Assembly: GCA_963728355.1 (NCBI GenBank)
Contig: CAVSJQ010000001.1
Span: 496,001-560,000 of the forward strand
DNA from: Sva-07 sp963728355
GTDB taxonomy: Bacteria; Actinomycetota; Acidimicrobiia; Acidimicrobiales; Ilumatobacteraceae
DNA: 64,000 bases
Direction of reading: 5' to 3'
Shown: piece after piece, positions 25,278-31,626 of the stretch
Numbering within the stretch: position 1 is the first letter of the stretch
Layout: each line of letters begins with the position of its first letter
Notes under the pieces: generated by a model
Databases searched by the model: none
Seen by the model: only the letters and a program-made list of their open reading frames with translations
What the model was told of the DNA's origin: nothing
Program-made: the position numbers and the translations under genes

Positions 25278-26236
25278 CCTGCGGCTCCCGAGAATCCGGC
25301 GCTCGCGATCCTGCGGGCGAGTGCGTTGACGAGGAAGGTGATGACGAACAGCACCAGTCCGGTGGCGATCAGCCGATTGACCTCCAGACCGGAGGACTCC
25401 GGGAATTTGAGGGCGATGTTGGAGGCGATCGTGTTCGGGTTCTGGTTACTGATGATGTTGAACGTGTAGACGTCGGCGGGCGACAGGATGATGGCGACCG
25501 CCATCGTCTCACCGAGCGCCCGACCGAGCCCGAGCATGGCGCCGCTGATCACGCCCGAGCGGCCATAGGGGATCACCGCCTGGCGGATCATCTCCCACTT
25601 GGTCGCGCCCAGCGCGAGCGATGCCTCCTCGTGCAGGCGCGGCGTCTGGAGGAAGACCTCACGCGAGATCGCCGTGATGATCGGCAGGATCATCACGGCG
25701 AGCACGACGGCGGCGGTCATCATCGTGCGCCCGCTGGTCGATGCCGGCCCGGCGAAGAACGGCAGGAAGCCGAGGTTGTCCTCCAGCCACGGGAAGACGC
25801 TGCGCGAGAGGATCGGTGCCAACACGGCGATGCCCCAGATGCCGAACACGACCGAGGGGATCGCGGCGAGCAGATCGATGAAGTAGCCGAACGTGACCGC
25901 CAGCCGCTTCGGCGCGTAGTGACTGATGAACAACGCGACCGCAACCGCCATCGGCAACGCCAGCAGCAGGGCGAGGAACGCTGCCCAGATCGTGCCGAAC
26001 AGCAGCGGGCCGACGTACTGCAGGAAGGTGTCGTCGCCGTCGAACTCGGAGGCGTCGGCGCCGAAGGTCGGCCAGGCCTCGGTGATCAGGAAGAGCGCGA
26101 CCGCGGCGAGGGTGACCAGGATCAGGATTCCCGCACCGAGGGAGACGCCCCCGAAGATGCGATCGCCGAGCTTGCTGGTCTGTCCCGTCGGCGACGACGA
26201 CGGTCCGGCGCCTGCGGACGTATCGGTGATGGTCAC
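25274..26236 (-). CDS. pstC: Phosphate ABC transporter permease PstC
   Basis: Partner permease of PstA, 320 residues. An N-terminal cytoplasmic Ser/Pro-rich tail precedes helix 1 (FGGVSLGAGILILVTLAAVALFL), and EASLALGATKWEMIRQAVIP is the EAA coupling loop. The gene is separated from pstS by 166 nt that hold two strong hairpins, so its expression may be lower than that of pstS. Confidence 0.95.
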   Translation of the reverse strand: MTITDTSAGAGPSSSPTGQTSKLGDRIFGGVSLGAGILILVTLAAVALFLITEAWPTFGADASEFDGDDTFLQYVGPLLFGTIWAAFLALLLALPMAVAVALFISHYAPKRLAVTFGYFIDLLAAIPSVVFGIWGIAVLAPILSRSVFPWLEDNLGFLPFFAGPASTSGRTMMTAAVVLAVMILPIITAISREVFLQTPRLHEEASLALGATKWEMIRQAVIPYGRSGVISGAMLGLGRALGETMAVAIILSPADVYTFNIISNQNPNTIASNIALKFPESSGLEVNRLIATGLVLFVITFLVNALARRIASAGFSGAAG

Positions 26237-26308
26237 GTGGAGAGCCTCCGCCGTGCTCCGGGTTGCACGGGTGATGGACGGGAATCGGGGACGGAAGGAC
26301 GATGACCC

Positions 26309-26340
26309 GGGTCCGAGCCCACCGTAGTGGACCCGGACCC
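26309..26340 (-). terminator. Hairpin in the pstS-pstC gap, distal
   Basis: GGGTCCG at 26309-26315 pairs with CGGACCC at 26334-26340; inside, CCAC at 26319-26322 pairs with GTGG at 26327-26330 around a CGTA tetraloop, with a symmetric 3x3 internal loop. It has no U-tract, so it may be an mRNA-stabilising or attenuating structure. Confidence 0.6.
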
Positions 26341-26375
26341 GTTCCTCTTCAGGCGGTCATCGGGGGGAACCGGGT

Positions 26376-26398
26376 CGGTGCGCCGACACGGCGCACCG
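26376..26398 (-). terminator. Perfect 10-bp hairpin 4 nt after the pstS stop
   Basis: CGGTGCGCCG at 26376-26385 pairs with CGGCGCACCG at 26389-26398 around a 3-nt loop. On the minus strand it starts 4 nt after the pstS stop, as expected for a structure that protects or partly terminates the pstS message. Confidence 0.75.
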
Positions 26399-26402
26399 GC
26401 CG

Positions 26403-27581
26403 TCAGGAAGCGACCGAGATCTGGTCGATCGAGTTCTGGATCTCCGCTTGGACCTCGGGCGAGATCGGGGCGGAACCGGCCGACTCGGCGGCTGCGGCCT
26501 GACCCTCGTCGGAGCCGACGTAGGACATGAACGCCTTCACCAGGTCGACGGTCTCCTGACTGTCGTACTGCAGGCAGACGATGTGGTACGAGACCAGCGC
26601 GATCGGGTAGGTGTCGGCCGAATCGGGCGTGCGGTTGACCTCGATGGCGAAGTCGAACTCGCTCTGGCCACCGGTGCGCTCGGACGAGTCGACGATGCGA
26701 CCCGCCGCCTCCGGCGAGAACTCGACGAACTCGCCGGCGACGCCGACCGCAGCAGCGGGGAGGTCGCCGATCTGGCTGGCGTCGGCGTAGCCGATCGATC
26801 CTTCGCCGGCGCCGACAGCCGCGACGACGCCGCTGGTCTGCGGTGCACCTTCGCCGCCACCCGGGCCTTCGTCCCAGATCTCCAGTGCTCCGAAGGTCCA
26901 CACGTCGGGCGCTGCCTGCGACATGTAGTCGGTGAAGTTCTCGGTCGTGCCGGACTCGTCCGAGCGGTGCACCGGGTTGATCGTGGTGTCGGGCAACTCC
27001 AGGTCGGGGTTGTCCGCGGCGATCGCCGGGTCATCCCACTGGGTGATCTCGTTGGCGAAGATGCCCGCGATCACCTCCGGGCTGAGGTTGAGGGTCTCGC
27101 CCTCGAGCGACGGCAGGTTGTACGGGAGAGCGATCGGCGAGATGTAGTGCGGCAGGTTGATCGCACCCTGCTCGCCGGCGCAACGCTCGATCGACTGCTG
27201 GTACTCGTCGTCCTTCAGTGCTGCGTCGGAGCCGGCGAAGTCCGAGCCACCGGACAGGAACGTTTCGCGGCCACCGCCCGAGCCGATCGGATCGTACTCG
27301 ACGGTGGTGTCGGGATTGGCGGCCTGGAACCCGGCCTGCCAGCCCTGCATGGCGGCGGCCTGCGACGAGGCGCCGGCGCCGACGAGCGTGCCGGACACCT
27401 CGACCATCTCCGCGCCACCGTCGGTGGACTCGGTCATGTCGGCGTCGGTCGACTCGGTGCTCGTGTCGTCTCCGGTGGTCGCCGACGTCTCCTCGGCGGT
27501 GTCGTCGTCGCTGCCGCATGCTGCAGCGACGAGGGTGAGTGCAAGGGCACCGGCAAGGATGCGGCGCTTGGGAGTGTTCAC
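26403..27581 (-). CDS. pstS: Phosphate-binding lipoprotein PstS
   Basis: Captures phosphate outside the membrane for PstCA. From the GTG at 27581 (VNTPKRRILAG) it has 392 residues with a lipobox VAAAC and an acidic Ser/Thr/Glu-rich stalk (GSDDDTAEETSATTGDD), then the type II binding-protein fold. Phosphate contacts are in VGAGASSQAAAMQGW, GGRETFLSGGSDFAGSDAAL and HRSDESGTTENFTDYM. The ATG at 27617 adds twelve residues (MTDQPPPNGVGS) and is less convincing because the signal peptide then starts late. First gene of the pst operon, with PHO-box repeats about 100 nt upstream. Confidence 0.93.
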   Translation of the reverse strand: MNTPKRRILAGALALTLVAAACGSDDDTAEETSATTGDDTSTESTDADMTESTDGGAEMVEVSGTLVGAGASSQAAAMQGWQAGFQAANPDTTVEYDPIGSGGGRETFLSGGSDFAGSDAALKDDEYQQSIERCAGEQGAINLPHYISPIALPYNLPSLEGETLNLSPEVIAGIFANEITQWDDPAIAADNPDLELPDTTINPVHRSDESGTTENFTDYMSQAAPDVWTFGALEIWDEGPGGGEGAPQTSGVVAAVGAGEGSIGYADASQIGDLPAAAVGVAGEFVEFSPEAAGRIVDSSERTGGQSEFDFAIEVNRTPDSADTYPIALVSYHIVCLQYDSQETVDLVKAFMSYVGSDEGQAAAAESAGSAPISPEVQAEIQNSIDQISVAS

Positions 27582-27674
27582 GCTTCCAACTCCGTTCGGG
27601 GGTGGTTGATCGGTCATCGGTTGTTCACCGGACGCCGAGGGTTCTCGGCATCGGCGGGAACCGTAGGCACCTCA

Positions 27675-27714
27675 GGTGAACTCGAACCCGGCTCGAGGTG
27701 AACGGCAGGTGAAC
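27675..27714 (-). promoter_or_regulatory. PHO boxes upstream of pstS
   Basis: GTTCACC (plus-strand GGTGAAC) occurs at 27675-27681, 27697-27703 and 27708-27714. The starts are 22 and 11 nt apart, so they lie on one 11-nt phase, the layout known for direct-repeat PHO boxes bound by PhoP/RegX3-type regulators in actinobacteria. They lie about 95-135 nt upstream of the pstS start and just past the ppk terminator, so they should control pstS and the genes after it. Confidence 0.8.
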
Positions 27715-27723
27715 GGACACCGA

Positions 27724-27749
27724 CGATCCGGCGAACGATCTCCGGATCG
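27724..27749 (-). terminator. Terminator hairpin of ppk
   Basis: CGATCCGG at 27724-27731 pairs with CCGGATCG at 27742-27749 with a 10-nt loop, 2 nt beyond the ppk stop on the minus strand. There is no U-tract, common for high-G+C actinobacteria. Confidence 0.6.
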
Positions 27750-27751
27750 CC

Positions 27752-29836
27752 TCAAGAACGGCCGGTGAGCTGCTGTTCGACCATCCAGCGGTACATCCGC
27801 TCCTGGCTGTGCGGCTCGAACGAGTTCGTCGGTCCGACCCGCGCCCACGTGTTGTCCGGCTGCAGTTCCCAGGCGACGATGTCGTCGGCGAGCGTGAAGT
27901 CGAGCGCCTGGTCGAGTGCCGCCGTGTGGCGGGGATGCTCGATCGGCACCATCACCTCGACGCGGCGGTTCAGGTTCCGCGGCATCAGGTCGGCCGACCC
28001 GATCAGGTACACCGCGTCGGAGGTGGCGCTCGGGAGCCGTTCGCCGTGCACGACGTTGCCGTGCCCGAACCGGTAGATGCGACTGTGTTCGAGGTAGCGG
28101 CCGAGGATGCTGCGCACCCGGATCGTCTCCGACAGGCCGGGCACGCCCGCTCGCAGACAGCAGATCCCGCGCACCACCATGTCGATGCGCGTGCCGGCGG
28201 CGCTGGCCGCGTACAGCGTCTCGATCAGTTCGTCGTCGGCGATCGAGTTGCACTTCAGGACGATGTGGCCGTCCTCGCCGAAGGACGCCTCGTGTTCGAT
28301 CAGGTCGACGAGCTGGCGTCGCAGGTCACGCGGCGCCACCAGCAGGTTGCGGTAGTCCTCCGAGCGGCTGTAGCCGGTGAGATGGTTGAACAGCTGCGTC
28401 GCGTCGTCGCCGATGTCGGGCGAGCAGGTCAGCACGCCGATGTCCTCGTAGATCTTCGCCGTCTTGGCGTTGTAGTTGCCGGTGCCGATGTGGACGTAGC
28501 GGCGCAACTGGTCGCCGTCGTCGCGCACCACCAGCGCCACCTTGCTGTGCGTCTTGAGACCGACCATGCCGTACACGACGTGCACCCCGGCTCGCTCGAG
28601 CTGCCGCGCCCACTGCACGTTGTTGGCCTCGTCGAAGCGGGCCTTCAGCTCGACGAGCACGGCGACCTGCACCCCACGCTCGGCAGCGCGGATCAGGCTG
28701 CGAATGATCGCGCTGTCGCCACCGGCGCGGTACAGCGTCATCTTGATCGACTGGACCTTCGGGTCGTCGGCGGCCTGCGAGATGAACGCCTCGACGCTGG
28801 TCGCGAAGCTCTCGTACGGATGGTGGACCATCACGGCGCGGTGACGCATCACGTCGAAGATCGGTCGATCGGTCTCGGCGGCGGCCACGATGCGCCCCGA
28901 CGTCACCGCCGGCCACGGCTCGTCCTTGAGATCGGGTCGCTCGAGATCGAGCAACTGCCACAGGAAGCTCAGGTCGAGCGGGGCACGATGGAACGTGACG
29001 TCGTCCATCGTCAACTCCAGCTCGCGCACCAGGAGCTCGAGCACCTCGGCGCCGATGTCGTGTGACACCTCGAGCCGCACCGCCTTGTTGAACCGGCGAC
29101 GGCGCAGTTCCATCTCGACGGCTTCGAGCAGGTCGTCGGCCTCCTCCTCCTCCAGGGTCAGGTCGGCATTGCGGCTCACCCGGAACGGCGCCCAGTCCTC
29201 GATGATCATCCCGACGAAGAGCCGATCCAGCTTGGCCGCGATCAGCTGCTCGACGGGGAGGTACCGCCCGGGGGACAGCGGGACCAGCCGGGGGAAGAGC
29301 CTGGGCACCTTCAGCCGGGCGAAGCGGCGGTCGCCGGTCTCGGGATCGGCCACGTTGACCGCCAGCGAGAGCGCCAGATCGGAGATGTACGGGAAGGGAT
29401 GACCGGGGTCGACGGCCAGTGGGGTGAGGACCGGGAACACCCGGTCGTCGAACCACTCGTCGAGTTCGGCGCGTTCGTCATCGGTGACGTCGGCCCACGA
29501 CACGATGTCGATGCCCGCAGCGCGCAGCTCGGGCACCAGCCGGTCGACGAAGGCGCCATCGATGCGGTCGACGAACTCGAGGACCTGGTGGCCGATCTCG
29601 GCCAGGGTCTGCGCCGGGGTGCGACCGTCGGGAGACGGTCGTTCGATTCCCGCCACGATCTGGTCCTTGAGTGCGGCGACACGCACCTGGAAGAACTCGT
29701 CGAGGTTGGTGGCAGCGATCGCGCAGAACTTGGCACGTTCGAGCAGCGGGATGCCCGGCTCGCTCGCCAGCTGGACGACGCGGTCGTTGAACTGGATCCA
29801 GCTCAGCTCGCGATTGGTGAAGCGCTCGTCGGTCAT
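27752..29836 (-). CDS. ppk: Polyphosphate kinase 1
   Basis: Synthesises inorganic polyphosphate from ATP at the membrane, storing phosphate and energy. Length 694 is typical. The N-terminal domain (RFTNRELSWIQFNDRVVQLA), head domain, and two PLD-like catalytic domains are present; the phospho-His lies in LKTHSKVALVVRDD, with the second conserved region in NRRVEVMVPIEHPRH. It lies upstream of and co-oriented with pstS, but is separated by a terminator-like hairpin and PHO boxes. Co-location with the Pst system fits polyphosphate buffering of imported phosphate. Confidence 0.97.
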   Translation of the reverse strand: MTDERFTNRELSWIQFNDRVVQLASEPGIPLLERAKFCAIAATNLDEFFQVRVAALKDQIVAGIERPSPDGRTPAQTLAEIGHQVLEFVDRIDGAFVDRLVPELRAAGIDIVSWADVTDDERAELDEWFDDRVFPVLTPLAVDPGHPFPYISDLALSLAVNVADPETGDRRFARLKVPRLFPRLVPLSPGRYLPVEQLIAAKLDRLFVGMIIEDWAPFRVSRNADLTLEEEEADDLLEAVEMELRRRRFNKAVRLEVSHDIGAEVLELLVRELELTMDDVTFHRAPLDLSFLWQLLDLERPDLKDEPWPAVTSGRIVAAAETDRPIFDVMRHRAVMVHHPYESFATSVEAFISQAADDPKVQSIKMTLYRAGGDSAIIRSLIRAAERGVQVAVLVELKARFDEANNVQWARQLERAGVHVVYGMVGLKTHSKVALVVRDDGDQLRRYVHIGTGNYNAKTAKIYEDIGVLTCSPDIGDDATQLFNHLTGYSRSEDYRNLLVAPRDLRRQLVDLIEHEASFGEDGHIVLKCNSIADDELIETLYAASAAGTRIDMVVRGICCLRAGVPGLSETIRVRSILGRYLEHSRIYRFGHGNVVHGERLPSATSDAVYLIGSADLMPRNLNRRVEVMVPIEHPRHTAALDQALDFTLADDIVAWELQPDNTWARVGPTNSFEPHSQERMYRWMVEQQLTGRS

Positions 29837-29885
29837 GCCGGCGGGCTCGTTCTCACGCGGATCGGTTCGTCACCAGGGTCCGGGT

Positions 29886-30152
29886 TCAGGCGTCGTCCTC
29901 GGCGTATCCGAGATCCCACTCGATGGTGATCCGCTCGCGCTCGGCATCGCGCACGATGCGCTCGCGGTTGCGCCGGAACTGGGGGTCGTCACGTGGCAGC
30001 AGCACGAGCCGCGCCAGCACCCGGGCACGGAACTCGTCGAGCACCTGACGGTCGCCCCAGTCGCCGTAGACCTCCCAGTGCGGTGCCACCGGACCGTGGT
30101 ACACGATGCGGGCGTGAGCCCGCGGGGCCTGGGTCTCGGCGAGCTCGCTCAT
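29886..30152 (-). CDS. Small conserved-looking protein of unknown function
   Basis: An 88-residue protein with HGPVAPHWEVYGDWGDRQVLDEF at its N-terminal half and a basic RRNRERIVRDAERERITIEWDL near the end. The composition is soluble and charged, with no membrane segment or recognisable motif. It is the first gene on the minus strand before ppk, 49 nt upstream, and may be co-transcribed with it. The 242-nt gap to the divergent whiB gene probably holds promoters for both. Confidence 0.6.
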   Translation of the reverse strand: MSELAETQAPRAHARIVYHGPVAPHWEVYGDWGDRQVLDEFRARVLARLVLLPRDDPQFRRNRERIVRDAERERITIEWDLGYAEDDA

Positions 30153-30394
30153 GACTGCCGACTCTATCGGCCGAGGCCGCGAGCAGTCGGCGCCGGACCA
30201 CTGGCATCTACATTACGGACATGTTACGATTTCCGATCGGGTTCGCAACAATGCGTCCCAACATTCTCTTACCTGGACCGTCCACACTGCATCGGGTTCC
30301 GGATCCCATTCCCCGGGGAATTCGGGAACCGAACGGATACGCCGAGCGTCCAACCAATCACTCCACACGAAAACCTCCCGCAGGAAGGGTCATC
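30153..30394. promoter_or_regulatory. Divergent promoter region of whiB and the ppk unit
   Basis: 242 nt without a convincing gene. The stretch 30208-30260 is clearly A/T-richer than its surroundings (cattacggacatgttacg and onward), as expected for core promoters. An in-frame ATG at 30221 would extend WhiB by 58 residues, but the translated text has no family similarity, so it is treated as leader. Confidence 0.5.
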
Positions 30395-30700
30395 ATGGCC
30401 AAGCTCACCGCCCGCTCCCAGCCGATCCCGATCGAGACGGCACACATCCCCCACGATCCCGATTCGGCGACGGCCTGGATGGCCGACGGCAACTGCCGGC
30501 TGCACCCGCCGGCCACGTTCTTCCCCAGCGACGGCGTCGGCGTCGACCGCGCCCGCAAGATCTGCAAGGACTGCCCGGTGATCTCGACCTGCCTCGAGTT
30601 CGCACTCGAGGAGCGCATCGACCACGGCGTCTGGGGTGGATGCAGCGAACGCGAGCGGCGCCGCATCCTGAAGCGCCGCCGCGTCGACCAGACCGTCTGA
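30395..30700 (+). CDS. WhiB-family iron-sulfur transcription factor
   Basis: A 101-residue Wbl protein, normally binding a [4Fe-4S] cluster that senses redox or NO and regulating with the primary sigma factor. The four cluster Cys are in DGNCRLHP, RKICKDCPVISTCLEF, and the family turn is GVWGGCSERERRR. Position 83 in that turn is Cys where most members have Leu, giving a fifth Cys. An AGGAAGGG ribosome site ends 5 nt before the ATG. Two dispersed palindromes follow 56 nt after the stop. Confidence 0.9.
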   Translation: MAKLTARSQPIPIETAHIPHDPDSATAWMADGNCRLHPPATFFPSDGVGVDRARKICKDCPVISTCLEFALEERIDHGVWGGCSERERRRILKRRRVDQTV

Positions 30701-30755
30701 TCACGGCCCGATCGCGGGAAGCCGACGTCACACGTCGACCCGCCGACCATCACGA

Positions 30756-30797
30756 GCGATGAGCGAAAAGCCCGAATCCGGGCGCGTGGCTCATCGC
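30756..30797 (+). repeat. Nested palindrome copy C (42 nt)
   Basis: GCGATGAGC at 30756-30764 pairs with GCTCATCGC at 30789-30797; the inner hairpin is GCCCG...CGGGC, a perfect 5 bp around AATC. It starts 56 nt after the whiB stop. Confidence 0.9.
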
Positions 30798-30816
30798 TTC
30801 GACGATGTCACTGCGA

Positions 30817-30857
30817 GCGATGAGCGAAAGCCCGTATCCGGGCGCGTGGCTCATCGC
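30817..30857 (+). repeat. Nested palindrome copy D (41 nt)
   Basis: GCGATGAGC at 30817-30825 pairs with GCTCATCGC at 30849-30857, inner hairpin GCCCG/CGGGC around TATC. One A of the GAAAA linker is missing relative to copies A, B, C and E, which breaks the reading frame but leaves the stems intact. Confidence 0.9.
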
Positions 30858-30907
30858 TGCGAGGTCGCGGACGGTCGGACCACCGGCCCGCGAGGCGCAC
30901 CAGCGGT

Positions 30908-31096
30908 TTACTTGGTGTCGTCGGACGTGCTCGACGGAGTGGAGGTGGCATCGCTCGGCTTGTCAGCCTCCGCCATCCCGTCCTTGAACTCCTTCTGGGC
31001 CTTGCCCAGGTTCTTCGCAAGCTTGGGCAGCTGAGCGCCGCCGAAGAGTACGAGCACCACGATCAAGATGATTATCCACTCGGGACCACCTGGCAT
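30908..31096 (-). CDS. tatA: Twin-arginine translocase subunit TatA/TatE
   Basis: Membrane pore component of the Tat pathway, which exports folded proteins. The 62-residue protein has one helix (WIIILIVVLVLFGGAQLP), the hinge, an amphipathic helix (KLAKNLGKAQKEFKDGM) and an acidic Ser/Thr tail. tatC and tatB are not nearby. It lies between two whiB genes on the strand of the second. Confidence 0.92.
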   Translation of the reverse strand: MPGGPEWIIILIVVLVLFGGAQLPKLAKNLGKAQKEFKDGMAEADKPSDATSTPSSTSDDTK

Positions 31097-31102
31097 ACGA
31101 CC

Positions 31103-31108
31103 ACGCTA
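31103..31108 (-). promoter_or_regulatory. Candidate leaderless -10 box of tatA
   Basis: On the minus strand TAGCGT ends 6 nt before the ATG at 31096. Confidence 0.5.
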
Positions 31109-31164
31109 CCCCATCGACGGCCACGACCGCAGCGCGGCGTGACAGGAAATGCGACCCGGCGACC

Positions 31165-31464
31165 TCAGGCGGTGATGGTGCTGCGTGCCGCTTGCGCACG
31201 CTGGCGGCGGATCCGGCGCCGCTCGCGCTCGGAGAGACCGCCCCAGATCCCGAACTTCTCGCCGTTCTGCAGCGCGAACTCGAGACAGTCGAGGCGCACC
31301 TCGCAGCCGCGGCACACTTCCTTGGCCTCGCGCGTCGACGCTCCCCGTTCGGGGAAGAACAGGTCCGGGTCGACACCGAGGCAGTTGGCGTAGTCGTGCC
31401 AATCCGGGTCGGGCTCGACGGGAATGGCGCTGACCGTGATGCTGGATGTGGTGATGAACTGCAT
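31165..31464 (-). CDS. WhiB-family iron-sulfur transcription factor
   Basis: A 99-residue Wbl protein. Cluster ligands are in YANCLGVD and KEVCRGCEVRLDCLEF, and the turn is the canonical GIWGGLSERERRR. A basic C-terminus (RRIRRQRAQAARS) supports DNA contact. The ATG at 31464 follows GGGAGA closely; the upstream in-frame ATG at 31512 would add a basic 16-residue stretch unlike the family. An unusual N-terminus (MQFITTSSITVSAIPVEPDPD) is Ser/Thr-rich. Confidence 0.9.
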   Translation of the reverse strand: MQFITTSSITVSAIPVEPDPDWHDYANCLGVDPDLFFPERGASTREAKEVCRGCEVRLDCLEFALQNGEKFGIWGGLSERERRRIRRQRAQAARSTITA

Positions 31465-31603
31465 GTGGAGAATCTCCCTGCGGGCCCGTGGGCATGGAAT
31501 GTGCGCAATCACCCGCCCCCAAACGAATGATCGACAGCGACGTAATTACAGTGGCGTCATTCTGCCATAGCACACAGGAATTTCGCAAGGGGGGATTTTC
31601 CGG

Positions 31604-31626
31604 GAATCGCGCGTTGCGCGCGATTC
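31604..31626 (-). terminator. Perfect 10-bp hairpin at the VWA gene stop
   Basis: GAATCGCGCG at 31604-31613 pairs with CGCGCGATTC at 31617-31626, loop 3 nt. On the minus strand it overlaps the TGA of the VWA gene. It is GC-rich with no U-tract. The rest of the 160-nt gap to the whiB start is A/T-rich around 31540-31560 and likely contains the whiB promoter. Confidence 0.75.

Noticed and set aside
30221..30394. N-terminal 58-residue extension of the first WhiB protein
   Set aside because: It lies in an A/T-rich promoter-like region and has no family similarity; a ribosome site precedes the ATG at 30395.
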